64,000 bases of DNA from Neptuniibacter marinus (lineage in GTDB: Bacteria > Pseudomonadota > Gammaproteobacteria > Pseudomonadales > Balneatricaceae), in the NCBI RefSeq assembly GCF_001597725.1, contig NZ_LUTR01000002.1:62001-126000 (forward strand), read 5' to 3'. Numbering within the stretch: position 1 is the stretch's first letter; each line of letters opens with the position of its first letter. The position numbers and the translations under genes are program-made. This document shows positions 49,138 to 59,023 of this stretch, piece by piece. The notes under the pieces were generated by a model. That model was not told the origin of the DNA, made no database searches, and worked only from the letters and a program-made list of their open reading frames with translations.

Positions 49138-51333
49138 ATGATCATATTACGCCTTGCCATACCTAGCCCACTCCGCAAACTGTTTGATTATCTGCCTCCC
49201 GCAGGATCAGAACAACCTTCATTCGAGCCTGGACTAAGAGTACTCGTCCCTTTTGGCAACCGCGACTTAATTGGCATTTTAGTTGAGACAACCACTGAAA
49301 CACAGTTCGAGATAAGCAAACTCAAGCGCGCAAAAAAAGTATTAGACGAAACCCCTCCCCTTCCCGCCCACCTTTTCAAACTAGCGCGCTGGGCGGCATC
49401 CTATTACCAACACCCCGAAGGTGATGCCTTACAGCAAGCACTGCCGGTACTACTAAGAAAAGGGCAAGCCTGCGAATATCAACACGAACTACTTTGGCGA
49501 ACCACTACTAATGCTCAGATTAGCACGTTAAAAACCAACGCAGTCCGTCAGATCGAATTATTTAAGCTACTTAAGGAACACCCTTCAGGCATTAGCCTAG
49601 ACGCAATCAAAGCAGAAGGCGGGACCCTCAACACACTACGCTCCCTTGAAGAAAAAAAGCTAGCAGAGTCTTTCCATCGCCCTCATAAGTCACATCACGA
49701 TCAAGTTTTACATGAAGCCCCACTAACACTAAATGAAGAGCAGCAATCCACCCTAACTCAGCTCAACAAACGATCCGGTTTTACCGCCAGCTTAATCGAA
49801 GGTGTTACCGGCTCAGGTAAAACAGAAGTTTATCTACAAGCAATTGAAAAGGCCCTTAGCGAAGGTAAGCAGGCCCTAGTATTGGTACCTGAAATAGGTC
49901 TAACCCCGCAGACTGTTATGCGCTTTAAGCAGCGATTCAATCTACCTATGGCGGTACTACACTCAAACCTTTCCGACCGACAAAGACTCGACGCATGGCT
50001 ACAAGCCAGAGAGGGAGTCGCAAAAATAGTTATAGGGACACGCTCCGCTATTTTCACGCCACTCAAACATCCGGGCATTATCATTATTGACGAAGAACAC
50101 GATGCCTCATTTAAACAACAGGATGGCTTTCGCTATTCAGCCAGAGATCTCGCAGTGATGCGTGCCCGCGCAGAAGATATTCCTATCATCCTAGGTAGCG
50201 CAACGCCCTCCTTAGAGACATTACATAATGCAAAAGAAGGCCGCTACCAATGGCTAAAAATGACACAGCGCGCAGGCACATCGCAAGCACCTACATTTAA
50301 ACTATTAGATATACGCCAAGAGAAATTAAGCGAAGGGCTTTCAGCACAATTAATTAGCGCAATCGGCCAACATTTAAATAACGGCACCCAAGTGCTCGTA
50401 TTCTTAAATCGCCGCGGCTATTCTCCCACTTTAAGCTGTAACGACTGTGGCTGGATAGCCGACTGTAGTCGTTGCGATGCCCATATGACATTACACAGAG
50501 AACCGCCACATCTTCACTGCCATCATTGCGACAAACAACAAGGCATCCCACGGGTTTGCCCCGAGTGTAACAGCGATCAATTACAGCCAGTAGGCGTAGG
50601 TACCGAGCGTAGTGAACAAGCATTACAAAAGCTTTTCCCTGACTTCCCCGTCATTCGCGTTGACCGAGATAGCACTCAGCGAAAAAATGCCATGCATGAC
50701 ATTATGGACAAAGTTAACTCCGGCGATCCATGCATCCTTGTCGGCACGCAAATGCTCGCTAAAGGCCACCACTTTCCAAAAGTAACATTAGTTGCAATTA
50801 TTAATGCCGACAGCGGTCTATTTAGTGCTGATTTTCGCGGCATGGAAAGAACCGCACAACTCATACTCCAAGTAGCTGGGCGCGCTGGTAGGGCTGAAGA
50901 TCCTGGTACAGTTTTAATGCAAACCTATCATGCCGACCATCCTATTTTACAAACGCTTGTCGAGCATGGCTACAGCGCCTTTGCACTGGAAGAACTTCAG
51001 AATCGCAAAGCAGCGAAACTTCCACCTTATACTCACTATGCTTTGCTTCGCGCAGAAACAACAACCCAGTATCGAGCAGAATCATTTTTAGCCGCGCTAA
51101 GACAACAACTGGAAGATGACCTTCTTCTCCCTGAAAACGTTCACTGGATAGGCCCCTTCCCTTCACCTATGGAAAAACGAGCAGGCATGCACCGTGCCCA
51201 GCTTATGATCTATGCTGAAAACAGAAAAATACTCCACCAACTTTTAGCTAATTTATGCTGGTATTTGGAACAAAACAAAGAGTCCAGAAAGGTCCGCTGG
51301 TCCATAGATGTAGATCCTGCAGATACTTTTTAA
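49138..51333 (+). CDS. priA: Primosomal replication helicase PriA
   Basis: The 731-residue helicase restarts stalled replication forks. It has the N-terminal DNA-binding domain (RLAIPSPLRKLFDYL), Walker A GVTGSGKTEVY, DEEH in IIIDEEHDASFK, and two zinc sites formed by CNDCGWIADCSRC and CHHC...CPEC. The C-terminal helicase motif VAGRAGRAEDPG is present. The length equals that of E. coli PriA. It is divergent from rpmE. Confidence 0.96.
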   Translation: MIILRLAIPSPLRKLFDYLPPAGSEQPSFEPGLRVLVPFGNRDLIGILVETTTETQFEISKLKRAKKVLDETPPLPAHLFKLARWAASYYQHPEGDALQQALPVLLRKGQACEYQHELLWRTTTNAQISTLKTNAVRQIELFKLLKEHPSGISLDAIKAEGGTLNTLRSLEEKKLAESFHRPHKSHHDQVLHEAPLTLNEEQQSTLTQLNKRSGFTASLIEGVTGSGKTEVYLQAIEKALSEGKQALVLVPEIGLTPQTVMRFKQRFNLPMAVLHSNLSDRQRLDAWLQAREGVAKIVIGTRSAIFTPLKHPGIIIIDEEHDASFKQQDGFRYSARDLAVMRARAEDIPIILGSATPSLETLHNAKEGRYQWLKMTQRAGTSQAPTFKLLDIRQEKLSEGLSAQLISAIGQHLNNGTQVLVFLNRRGYSPTLSCNDCGWIADCSRCDAHMTLHREPPHLHCHHCDKQQGIPRVCPECNSDQLQPVGVGTERSEQALQKLFPDFPVIRVDRDSTQRKNAMHDIMDKVNSGDPCILVGTQMLAKGHHFPKVTLVAIINADSGLFSADFRGMERTAQLILQVAGRAGRAEDPGTVLMQTYHADHPILQTLVEHGYSAFALEELQNRKAAKLPPYTHYALLRAETTTQYRAESFLAALRQQLEDDLLLPENVHWIGPFPSPMEKRAGMHRAQLMIYAENRKILHQLLANLCWYLEQNKESRKVRWSIDVDPADTF

Positions 51334-51502
51334 ACCAAAGAGCCCTTCTACCTCTTAACAAAATTCTGATTTACAGGGATAATACGCGGTTCTTTAGAGG
51401 CCTAACTTCGATGATGATAGCCGCAAGAGCGTAATACTCACCTTGCTAAAATCAAAACCGCCTTCAGGCCCACCGATTCATCCAAACGGTATATGTACGC
51501 TA

Positions 51503-53188
51503 ATGAAACAAGTTATTGCAGGACTTATCGATTCTGCCCTAAAAACACTGATTGAAAATGGCACTTTGCCGGAAGATGTACAACCAAATATCATGGTTGA
51601 AAACACACGTGACAAATCACATGGTGATTACGCATCTAACATTGCCCTAACCCTAGCTAAACCTGCGCGTAGCAACCCTCGCCAATTAGCAGAAAAGCTG
51701 GTTGATGCCCTGCCTCAATCTGACAACCTAACGCGTACCGAGATAGCAGGACCAGGCTTTATTAACTTTTTCATTAGTGAAGCTTCAACCAACAGCTTGC
51801 TGACCACAATTTTGGATCAAAAAGAGAGCTATGGCCGCAACGCTGATGGTGCGGGACGTAAAGTTCAGGTCGAGTTCGTCTCAGCAAACCCAACCGGCCC
51901 TTTACATATAGGTCATGGTCGTGGCGCCGCTGTAGGCGATTGCCTTTGCCGCCTCATGGAAGCCAATGGCTGGGATGTGACCCGTGAATTTTATTACAAT
52001 GACGCGGGCCAACAGATCAACAACCTAGCTCTCTCTGTGCAAGCTCGTTGCAAAGGACTAACGCCTGATGACGCAAGCTGGCCTGAAGATGGCTACCGTG
52101 GCGATTACATTATCGATTTGGCCGAAAGCTTTATGCGCGGCGATACCGTTAAATCTGAAGACCAATCCTTTACCGGGACAAAAAATTCTGAAGATTTAGA
52201 AGCAATTCGCCATTTCGCTGTTGCCTATTTAAGACGCGAACAAGACCTCGATCTAAAAGCATTTGCGGTAGATTTTGATGTTTACTTCCTTGAATCCTCC
52301 CTTTATGAGGAAGGAAAAGTAGAACATACGGTACAAAAACTGATAAAAAATGGCTATACCTACGAAGACGGTGGCGCACTTTGGTTACGTACAACCGATT
52401 TTGGTGATGACAAAGACCGAGTAATGCGCAAAAAAGATGGCGGCTACACCTACTTTGTACCAGATGTTGCTTATCACTTGGACAAATGGCAACGTGGGTT
52501 TGAATGCGTATTAAATGAACAAGGTGCCGATCATCACAGCACGATTACTCGCGTCCGCGCAGGCCTTCAAGCACTTAAAGCAGACATTCCTAAAGGCTGG
52601 CCTGATTACGTACTTCACCAGATGGTTACCGTCATGCGCGGTGGAGAAGAGGTAAAAATATCCAAACGTGCAGGCAGCTACCTAACCCTGCGAGACCTAA
52701 TCGATGAAGTCGGCCGTGACGCTACTCGTTACTTCTTGGCAGCGCGTAAATCAGATAGTCATTTAACGTTTGATATAGATCTTGCCCGCTCTCAATCCGC
52801 AGACAATCCGGTTTACTATATTCAATACGCCCACGCCCGTGTTTGCTCCATTTTCCGCAAACTCGCCGAGAACAATTTAGACTGGGATCTTGAAACAGGT
52901 AAAGCAGCTCTATCTTGCTTAGAACTAGAATCTGAAAAGAACTTGGTTATCAACCTTGGACGCTATCCAGAAGTGGTAAAAAATGCAGCTAGCGCCCGCG
53001 AGCCTCACCAGATCGCCAACTACTTACGTGATCTAGCCGGTGATTTCCATACTTACTATAATTCAGAAAAAACCTTAGTCGATGATGAAAACCTACGTAA
53101 TGCACGCCTAACTCTGGCCGTTGCCGTGCGTCATGTTTTAGCAAACGGCTTAGATCTACTTGGCGTTACCGCACCGGAGCAGATGTAA
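51503..53188 (+). CDS. argS: Arginyl-tRNA synthetase
   Basis: The 561-residue class I synthetase charges tRNA-Arg. It has the N-terminal tRNA-binding domain, [14 protein letters not shown] with the HIGH motif, [10 protein letters not shown], and [13 protein letters not shown] in place of the KMSKS loop, as is common in this enzyme. The C-terminal anticodon-binding domain is complete. I chose the ATG at 51503 (MKQVIAGLI), which fits the family; a frame open from 51443 would add 20 unrelated residues. Confidence 0.96.
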   Translation: MKQVIAGLIDSALKTLIENGTLPEDVQPNIMVENTRDKSHGDYASNIALTLAKPARSNPRQLAEKLVDALPQSDNLTRTEIAGPGFINFFISEASTNSLLTTILDQKESYGRNADGAGRKVQVEFVSANPTGPLHIGHGRGAAVGDCLCRLMEANGWDVTREFYYNDAGQQINNLALSVQARCKGLTPDDASWPEDGYRGDYIIDLAESFMRGDTVKSEDQSFTGTKNSEDLEAIRHFAVAYLRREQDLDLKAFAVDFDVYFLESSLYEEGKVEHTVQKLIKNGYTYEDGGALWLRTTDFGDDKDRVMRKKDGGYTYFVPDVAYHLDKWQRGFECVLNEQGADHHSTITRVRAGLQALKADIPKGWPDYVLHQMVTVMRGGEEVKISKRAGSYLTLRDLIDEVGRDATRYFLAARKSDSHLTFDIDLARSQSADNPVYYIQYAHARVCSIFRKLAENNLDWDLETGKAALSCLELESEKNLVINLGRYPEVVKNAASAREPHQIANYLRDLAGDFHTYYNSEKTLVDDENLRNARLTLAVAVRHVLANGLDLLGVTAPEQM

Positions 53189-53192
53189 CACT

Positions 53193-53831
53193 ATGGCCTC
53201 CCGTAAGGACTATGCAAAAAACAAACGCGGCGCAGCTTCGGCTAGCCGCTCTAGACCCTCTACTAAAAAAGCGCCCGCTAAAGCCAAAAAGCGCTTTCCT
53301 ACAGGTCTACTTGCAATCACCCTTATCTTACTGGGAGGCCTAGGCTATGGATTATTCAAACTCACCCAAATCGATAGGGATCCGAGTACAACACCTATAG
53401 CTAATCACTCGGCTCCTAAACCCAGCGTAAAAAAAGCACCCGAAAGTAAAGCGCCTGTAGTTGAGAAATCAACAACGGCAGCCACTACGACAGAGAACAC
53501 CAACCGCTTCGAATTTTACGAAATGCTAAAAGAGAGTGAAGTAGAAACCGTCAAGGTTGACGCTTATAAATCAACGCCTAAAAACGCGAAGTCTGAACAC
53601 AAATACCTTTTACAGGCAGGCTCTTTCAAAGTGAAGGCTGATGCAGAAAGAATGCGCGCACAACTCATCCTGCAAGGCTTGCCAGATGTCCATACAGATA
53701 CCAGTAAAAACAAAGACGGTACCCTTTGGTATCGAGTTCGTTTAGGGCCTTTTGATAATCGATCTAAATTATCTAAAGCCTACGATAAGCTTGTGCAACT
53801 CAATATCCAACCTCTGCGCATCAAGCAATAA
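53193..53831 (+). CDS. SPOR domain cell-division protein (FtsN-like)
   Basis: The 212-residue protein has a basic cytoplasmic N-terminus rich in K, R and A, one membrane helix (about 37-57, FPTGLLAITLILLGGLGYGLF), a P/K/A/T-rich linker and a C-terminal SPOR domain (about 138-212, LQAGSFKVKADAERMRAQL ... WYRVRLGPF). This is the FtsN arrangement, and the gene lies 4 bases after argS and before hslV, where the FtsN-like gene sits in pseudomonads. It probably binds septal peptidoglycan and promotes constriction. Confidence 0.85.
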   Translation: MASRKDYAKNKRGAASASRSRPSTKKAPAKAKKRFPTGLLAITLILLGGLGYGLFKLTQIDRDPSTTPIANHSAPKPSVKKAPESKAPVVEKSTTAATTTENTNRFEFYEMLKESEVETVKVDAYKSTPKNAKSEHKYLLQAGSFKVKADAERMRAQLILQGLPDVHTDTSKNKDGTLWYRVRLGPFDNRSKLSKAYDKLVQLNIQPLRIKQ

Positions 53832-53854
53832 GGCGCAATACAGAAACAAACGAG

Positions 53855-53882
53855 AAAGCCCAGCGATAAAGCTGGGCTTTTT
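53855..53882 (+). terminator. Terminator after argS-SPOR
   Basis: The stem AAAGCCCAGC/GCTGGGCTTT with a 6-base loop is followed by T-rich sequence. It separates the operon from the hslVU promoter. Confidence 0.9.
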
Positions 53883-53894
53883 AGTCAATTAAAC

Positions 53895-53922
53895 CTTGAA
53901 ATTCATCTCAGCGTCACCATCT
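53895..53922 (+). promoter_or_regulatory. Heat-shock (sigma32) promoter of hslVU
   Basis: CTTGAAA (53895-53901) is followed after 13 bases by CACCATCT (53915-53922), one base away from the CCCCATNT consensus. It lies 92 bases before the hslV ATG and just after the preceding terminator. Confidence 0.8.
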
Positions 53923-54013
53923 TTCTGTAAACCCCTTAAAGAAAGCAATATCACGCCCTCCACATCGTTTTTTGCGTGTTATTGGTAATTAAATCTCCCA
54001 TTAGGAGCAGAAG

Positions 54014-54547
54014 ATGACAACGATTGTATCCGTACGTCGTGGAGACAAAGTAGTAGTCGGCGGTGATGGCCAAGTATCTTTAGGCAACACCGTAATGAAA
54101 GGCAGCGCAAAAAAAGTGAATGTGCTCGCTAAACACGCCGTCATAACAGGCTTTGCAGGCTCTACCGCTGATGCGATTACACTACGTGATCTATTTGAAC
54201 AGCAACTTGAAAAACACCAAGGCAATATCGTCAATGCGGTAATCCATTTAGCACGTGAATGGCGCAGCGATAGAGTACTACGCCGTTTAGAAGCCCTAAT
54301 GCTCGTTGCTAACAAAGAAAAAACCTATTTAATCTCCGGGAGCGGAGATGTTATTGAACCGGAAGATGGCGTCATTGCAATTGGTTCTGGCGGCAACTTT
54401 GCGTTAGCGGCTGCACGTGCACTCGTTGATAATACTGACTTAAACGCAAAAGAGATCGTTGAGAAAAGCCTGCATATTGCCGCAGGGATCTGTGTCTTCA
54501 CCAACGGCAACTTAACGATTGAAGAACTTGATTCTGTCGCCAGCTAA
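54014..54547 (+). CDS. hslV: ATP-dependent protease peptidase subunit HslV
   Basis: The 177-residue subunit has the catalytic threonine directly after Met ([20 protein letters not shown]) and KGSAKKVN and GFAGSTADA, as in the proteasome-like HslV family. AGGAG lies upstream of the ATG. It forms a double hexamer that degrades unfolded proteins delivered by HslU, whose gene follows by 15 bases. Confidence 0.97.
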   Translation: MTTIVSVRRGDKVVVGGDGQVSLGNTVMKGSAKKVNVLAKHAVITGFAGSTADAITLRDLFEQQLEKHQGNIVNAVIHLAREWRSDRVLRRLEALMLVANKEKTYLISGSGDVIEPEDGVIAIGSGGNFALAAARALVDNTDLNAKEIVEKSLHIAAGICVFTNGNLTIEELDSVAS

Positions 54548-54562
54548 GGAAACTAATAAGAT

Positions 54563-55903
54563 ATGTCTAACATGACCCCACGCGAAATTGTATCCGAGCT
54601 GGATCGCCATATTATTGGACAAGATGAAGCAAAAAGAGCGGTATCTATTGCCCTACGTAACCGTTGGCGCCGTATGCAATTAAATGATGAATTGCGCACC
54701 GAAGTAACACCTAAAAACATCTTAATGATCGGCCCAACCGGTGTAGGTAAAACAGAGATTGCACGTCGCTTAGCTAAGCTAGCTAATGCGCCATTTATAA
54801 AAATCGAAGCAACCAAATTTACTGAAGTTGGCTACGTTGGACGCGATGTAGAAACCATTATCCGTGATCTTGTCGACATGTCCATCAAACTCCTGCGTGA
54901 AAAGGAGATGGAGAAAGTTCGTTTTCGAGCTGAAGAAGCAGCTGAAGAGCGCGTTTTAGATGCATTATTGCCACCCGCCCGTCCTGCAAACTTTGGCGAG
55001 CAACAATCCCCTGCCGAACGGGAAGACAGCGCTACTCGCCAAGTTTTCCGTAAAAAGCTTCGTGAAGGCCAGCTAGACGACAAAGAGATCGATATCGAAG
55101 TAGCCCAACCCCAAGTGGGCGTTGAGATAATGGCACCTCCAGGCATGGAAGAGATGACCAACCAGCTACAAAATATGTTTTCTGGCATGGGTGGTGGCAA
55201 AAAACAATCTCGTCGCATGAAGATAAAAGAAGCCTTCAAAATGCTAACCGATGAAGAAGCGGCTAGTATGGTGAAAGAGGATGAGCTCAAGCAGAGTGCG
55301 GTTGAGTTAGTTGAACAACACGGAATCGTTTTTCTAGATGAAATAGATAAAGTCTGCAAAAACGGCTCGAATAGTAGTGGTGAAGTATCTCGTGAAGGCG
55401 TGCAACGTGACTTACTACCTTTAATTGAAGGCTGCACTGTAAGCACTAAATACGGCATGATCAAAACAGACCACATTCTATTTATTGCTTCGGGCGCATT
55501 CCACCTATCTAAACCATCAGACCTCATTCCTGAACTCCAAGGCCGCTTACCAATTCGCGTTGAATTAAAAGCACTTACGCCAGATGATTTCCGCCGCATT
55601 CTCAAAGAGCCAAATGCATCGCTTACCGAACAATATATCGCCCTACTAAAAACTGAAGGCGTAAATGTTGAATTTACCGATGACGGTATTCACCGTATTG
55701 CAGAACTTGCTTTTCAAGTAAATGAAAGCACCGAAAACATTGGGGCTAGACGCCTACATACAATGATGGAACGCTTGCTAGAAGAGTTATCATTCTCAGC
55801 TTCAGATTGCTCAGGTCAATCCATTAAGATAGATAAAGCCTTTGTTGACCAACAACTGAGCGAGTTGAGTCAGGATGAAGACTTAAGTCACTACATCCTC
55901 TAG
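54563..55903 (+). CDS. hslU: ATP-dependent protease ATPase subunit HslU
   Basis: The 446-residue AAA+ unfoldase starts [26 protein letters not shown]-like and has Walker [10 protein letters not shown], Walker B VFLDEIDK, an intermediate domain (about 110-245) and the C-terminal YIL tail that docks into HslV. It is cotranscribed with hslV under the heat-shock promoter. Confidence 0.97.
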   Translation: MSNMTPREIVSELDRHIIGQDEAKRAVSIALRNRWRRMQLNDELRTEVTPKNILMIGPTGVGKTEIARRLAKLANAPFIKIEATKFTEVGYVGRDVETIIRDLVDMSIKLLREKEMEKVRFRAEEAAEERVLDALLPPARPANFGEQQSPAEREDSATRQVFRKKLREGQLDDKEIDIEVAQPQVGVEIMAPPGMEEMTNQLQNMFSGMGGGKKQSRRMKIKEAFKMLTDEEAASMVKEDELKQSAVELVEQHGIVFLDEIDKVCKNGSNSSGEVSREGVQRDLLPLIEGCTVSTKYGMIKTDHILFIASGAFHLSKPSDLIPELQGRLPIRVELKALTPDDFRRILKEPNASLTEQYIALLKTEGVNVEFTDDGIHRIAELAFQVNESTENIGARRLHTMMERLLEELSFSASDCSGQSIKIDKAFVDQQLSELSQDEDLSHYIL

Positions 55904-55919
55904 CAACAAGGAGATCCAC

Positions 55920-56303
55920 ATGCCAAAAACGCCATTACCTAACGAGATTAAATTACATAAAAAATCTCGTACTCTGGAATTAACATATGGAAAAGATAAG
56001 TTCGAGTTAACAGCGGAGTATCTTCGAGTCCACTCACCCTCGGCAGAAGTTAGGGGCCACGGGATAGGTAATGGCGTACTGCAAACAGGTAAAAAACTGG
56101 TAGGAATTAAAGAACTTATCCCAACCGGCAACTACGCACTTAAAATTGTCTTTGACGATGGTCATGATAGTGGCCTTTACACATGGGACTGCCTACATGA
56201 TCTAGCGTACAATCGTGATCAGTACTGGCAAACCTACCTTGAAAAACTCCAAGCTGCAGGCGAAAGTCGTGATGGTGGGCTTATCGCCATTGGTCGGGGC
56301 TAA
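55920..56303 (+). CDS. DUF971 family protein
   Basis: The 127-residue protein is a stand-alone DUF971 domain (LHKKSRTLELTYG, AEYLRVHSPSAEVRGH, NYALKIVFDDGHDSGLYTWDCLHDL). The same domain forms the N-terminal part of gamma-butyrobetaine hydroxylases. Related proteins have been linked to iron-sulfur or carnitine metabolism, but no function is established here. It lies 16 bases after hslU, so it may be heat-shock induced. Confidence 0.85.
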   Translation: MPKTPLPNEIKLHKKSRTLELTYGKDKFELTAEYLRVHSPSAEVRGHGIGNGVLQTGKKLVGIKELIPTGNYALKIVFDDGHDSGLYTWDCLHDLAYNRDQYWQTYLEKLQAAGESRDGGLIAIGRG

Positions 56304-56408
56304 GCGATTTAAGAGTAATAACTCTTGAATACATTCCCAAGACAATACCGCTCCATATAGGTACAATTCCAGCATTCATATTTAAGACCATCATCAGGAC
56401 ATCTAAAC

Positions 56409-57167
56409 ATGACCGACCAGCGCAATGACGACACGACTCACTTCGGCTTCGAAGACGTAAAAAAAGAAGAGAAGGTTCAACGTGTTGCTGATGTATTCCA
56501 CAGCGTAGCGGGCAAATATGACTTGATGAATGATCTGATGTCGGGAGGTGTTCATCGCCTTTGGAAACGTATCACTATAGAGCAAAGCGGTGTACGTACA
56601 GGCAATACTGTTTTAGATATTGCAGGTGGTACCGGTGATTTAACCATGCGTTTTTCACGCTTAGTTGGTCCAACGGGAAAAGTTGTATTAGCAGATATCA
56701 ACGACTCCATGTTAAAAGTTGGCCGCGATAAGCTGATGGACAAAGGCGTAACAGGCAATGTCGAGTTTGTGCAAGCTAATGCAGAAGCATTGCCTTTTCC
56801 TGATAATACCTTCGATGTTATTACAATCGCGTTTGGCCTACGCAATGTAACGGACAAAGATGCGGCATTACGCTCAATGGCCCGCGTGTTGAAACCTGGC
56901 GGAAAAGTAATGGTCCTAGAGTTTTCTAAAACTGACAATCCATTACTAACTAAAGCTTACGACTTTTACTCTTTCAACATCTTACCTCAGATGGGTTCCA
57001 TGATAGCTGGAGACGCGGAAAGCTATCGTTACCTTGCCGAATCCATCCGTATGCATCCCGATCAAGAAACACTCAAATCGATGATGCAAAATGCAGGACT
57101 CACAAACTGCAAATATCAAAACATGACTGGTGGCATTGTCGCTCTGCATACAGGCATTAAACCTTAA
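56409..57167 (+). CDS. ubiE: Ubiquinone/menaquinone C-methyltransferase
   Basis: The 252-residue SAM-dependent enzyme has [15 protein letters not shown], the class I methyltransferase glycine loop, and [17 protein letters not shown], typical of UbiE. It methylates demethoxyubiquinol and demethylmenaquinol. It has 105 bases of upstream sequence with a small AAGAGT/ACTCTT hairpin (56311-56326). ubiJ follows after 10 bases. Confidence 0.95.
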   Translation: MTDQRNDDTTHFGFEDVKKEEKVQRVADVFHSVAGKYDLMNDLMSGGVHRLWKRITIEQSGVRTGNTVLDIAGGTGDLTMRFSRLVGPTGKVVLADINDSMLKVGRDKLMDKGVTGNVEFVQANAEALPFPDNTFDVITIAFGLRNVTDKDAALRSMARVLKPGGKVMVLEFSKTDNPLLTKAYDFYSFNILPQMGSMIAGDAESYRYLAESIRMHPDQETLKSMMQNAGLTNCKYQNMTGGIVALHTGIKP

Positions 57168-57177
57168 AGGCCTCCCA

Positions 57178-57789
57178 ATGATCGAGATGTTACAAGCAAC
57201 CCTCTTCACAACAGCAGAAGAGGCATGCAACCAATTATTACAGCGTGACCCGATCACACTACAACATCTCGAACGTTTAAGCGGTAAAGTTATCGCCGTA
57301 GAATTAACAAACCCTAGACTTAACCTGTTTCTACTCCCTAATACCGATGGAATCCAAATCCAATCGATTTATAACGACAAACCCGACGCCACGCTGAGTG
57401 GACAGGCTATCGACTTCCTTAAGCTTTTGGCAACTAAAGACCGAGTAGATGCCATGTTTGGCAAAACAATTCAGCTTTCAGGGGATACAGCTCTAGCAAC
57501 ACGCTTACAAGAGATTTTGGCCGATACACTCATTGACTGGGAGGGCATGCTTGCTAACTTAGTTGGAGAGCTACCGGCTCACCAATTAGCCATCTATGCT
57601 ACTTGGAAAAAAAACGGGTACAAAAACGCAGGCCTAAGCGTCATTCAGAATCTGGATGAATATCTAAAAGAGGAGGTTAAGCTGATCCCTACTCGTCCTG
57701 AAATCAACAACTTTTACAGCGAGATAGACGTTTTAAGAGAGCGCGTAGAGCGCTTAAGCGCCAAGATAGCAGCTAAGGTTAAGAGCTAA
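57178..57789 (+). CDS. ubiJ: Ubiquinone biosynthesis accessory factor UbiJ
   Basis: The 203-residue protein has an SCP2 lipid-binding domain (about 1-110) and a C-terminal coiled-coil (DVLRERVERLSAKIAA). It helps assemble the Ubi complex around its hydrophobic substrates. I used the ATG at 57178. In many relatives ubiB follows; here the next gene is convergent and unrelated. A perfect hairpin overlaps its stop codon. Confidence 0.9.
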   Translation: MIEMLQATLFTTAEEACNQLLQRDPITLQHLERLSGKVIAVELTNPRLNLFLLPNTDGIQIQSIYNDKPDATLSGQAIDFLKLLATKDRVDAMFGKTIQLSGDTALATRLQEILADTLIDWEGMLANLVGELPAHQLAIYATWKKNGYKNAGLSVIQNLDEYLKEEVKLIPTRPEINNFYSEIDVLRERVERLSAKIAAKVKS

Positions 57790-57796
57790 CCTTAGC
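57772..57796. terminator. Hairpin at the end of ubiJ
   Basis: Perfect 10-base arms GCTAAGGTTA/TAACCTTAGC surround AGAGC and include the ubiJ stop codon. No T-run follows on either strand, so intrinsic termination is doubtful; it may protect the 3' end. Confidence 0.45.
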
Positions 57797-57817
57797 CATA
57801 CTCACTACTTAAATCTC

Positions 57818-58231
57818 TTAGAAAGGTTTAACAACAACAAAAATAAGTATAGGTATAAAGATCAATAATGGTAGTTCGTTAAATAAACGAAAATAACGCC
57901 CACTCCGATCCAAAGCCCCTGCTCTCATCTTCTTCAGATATGCTTTACACCAGTGATGATAACCAATTAACAAAACCACAAAAACAAGCTTGGCATGTAA
58001 CCATCCACCACTAAAACCATAACCCAGCCACAACCATAAACCCAAACCTAGCGTAAATAGCGCCATAATACTCATGAAGCCATAAAGCTTACCGGCCATA
58101 ACCTCTAAACGCGTAACATCTTGTCCCGCTTCACGGCCTTCAACATAATGTACAAAAATACGAGGAAGGTAGAAGATCCCCGCCATCCAACTTGTCATCG
58201 CAAGAATATGAAAGGTTTTAACCCATAACAT
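57818..58231 (-). CDS. hemJ: HemJ-like protoporphyrinogen oxidase
   Basis: The 137-residue membrane protein has four helices and matches HemJ: KTFHILAMTSWMAGIFYLPRIFVHY at the start with the conserved histidine and a later LHAKLVFVVLLIGYHHWCK. HemJ oxidises protoporphyrinogen IX in heme synthesis and is heme b-dependent. Other heme gene here is hemE. It could also be called a CopD-like family member, but the fit to HemJ is good. Confidence 0.85.
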   Translation of the reverse strand: MLWVKTFHILAMTSWMAGIFYLPRIFVHYVEGREAGQDVTRLEVMAGKLYGFMSIMALFTLGLGLWLWLGYGFSGGWLHAKLVFVVLLIGYHHWCKAYLKKMRAGALDRSGRYFRLFNELPLLIFIPILIFVVVKPF

Positions 58232-58241
58232 GGCGATCTCC

Positions 58242-59021
58242 TTAATAGCCTAAAAGGGGGTAAAGCTCACCGGATCGAATATCACGGTTTGCAGTTTTAA
58301 TTGTACCGTCATTCTGCCAATTACGAATTAATTTATTTAAAAAGGGTTTCACATCGCGCTCAGTCATACCACTTCTTAGTTCAGGGCTATACAGCATTTT
58401 AAGTAGCAAACCATCTAAGCCGGAAAGCAAACTCTCAGGTGTCTTATCATTGAAAATTGAGGGGTAAACTGCCTCAGAGTCATTTGGCAACCCCATCACT
58501 TGAGTAATCTCTTCCACAATACAAGTCACTAATTTCCCATGCATTCGCGCTTGATCTACAGGAATAATAATAGCTGCGCTCTCTATTTCATACCTGCTGT
58601 TAACACGAAAGTTAGCCATACAAACTGCCCCATGCATGACGTTTATCGCCTTTTCACCAAAAAGCTGACCAATCTGTTCAGCCCAGTCACGCTGCTGAGT
58701 AAACACAATTTTCAGGTTAGCCTGCTCAGGAGAGGACACAAAACTAATGGGATGCTGCATCAACGAAGATAGATGGGTAACATGCATACGCACTAAGTCA
58801 GCATGTAGGCTTTTATCGCCAACCTTGTGATCCAGCCATACACGGATAGGCTTTTCCCAACGGCGAACCACACGCCCTTGCTGCGAGTACTCATTACGTA
58901 GCGCAACCTGAGTAAAAGCCTGTACTAAATAACTGGGCTGCTGCCAGCGATAATCAGCACTGGCAGCAAATGTACAACTCAGTAGCGCTAAAAAAACAAA
59001 TCTCCGATAAAGCGGAAACAT
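58242..59021 (-). CDS. Exported DUF2927 family protein
   Basis: The 259-residue protein has a signal peptide (RFVFLALLSCTFAASA). The body has the DUF2927 pattern: CIVEEITQVMGLPNDSE followed by PSIFNDKTPESLLSGLDGLLLKMLYSPELRSGM. The family is uncharacterised; the EE..Q..GL segment resembles a shortened protease-like motif (the family is often compared with metallopeptidases), which I cannot confirm. It lies between the HemJ-like and FAH-family genes on the same strand with 10- and 2-base gaps. Confidence 0.75.
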   Translation of the reverse strand: MFPLYRRFVFLALLSCTFAASADYRWQQPSYLVQAFTQVALRNEYSQQGRVVRRWEKPIRVWLDHKVGDKSLHADLVRMHVTHLSSLMQHPISFVSSPEQANLKIVFTQQRDWAEQIGQLFGEKAINVMHGAVCMANFRVNSRYEIESAAIIIPVDQARMHGKLVTCIVEEITQVMGLPNDSEAVYPSIFNDKTPESLLSGLDGLLLKMLYSPELRSGMTERDVKPFLNKLIRNWQNDGTIKTANRDIRSGELYPLLGY

Positions 59022-59023
59022 TA

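Noticed and set aside
51443-51502. 20-residue N-terminal extension of ArgRS
   Set aside because: It begins at a TTG without a ribosome site and does not resemble ArgRS; the ATG at 51503 matches the family.
54832-55605. 257-codon frame antisense to hslU
   Set aside because: hslU is complete and conserved; the antisense frame has no family match.
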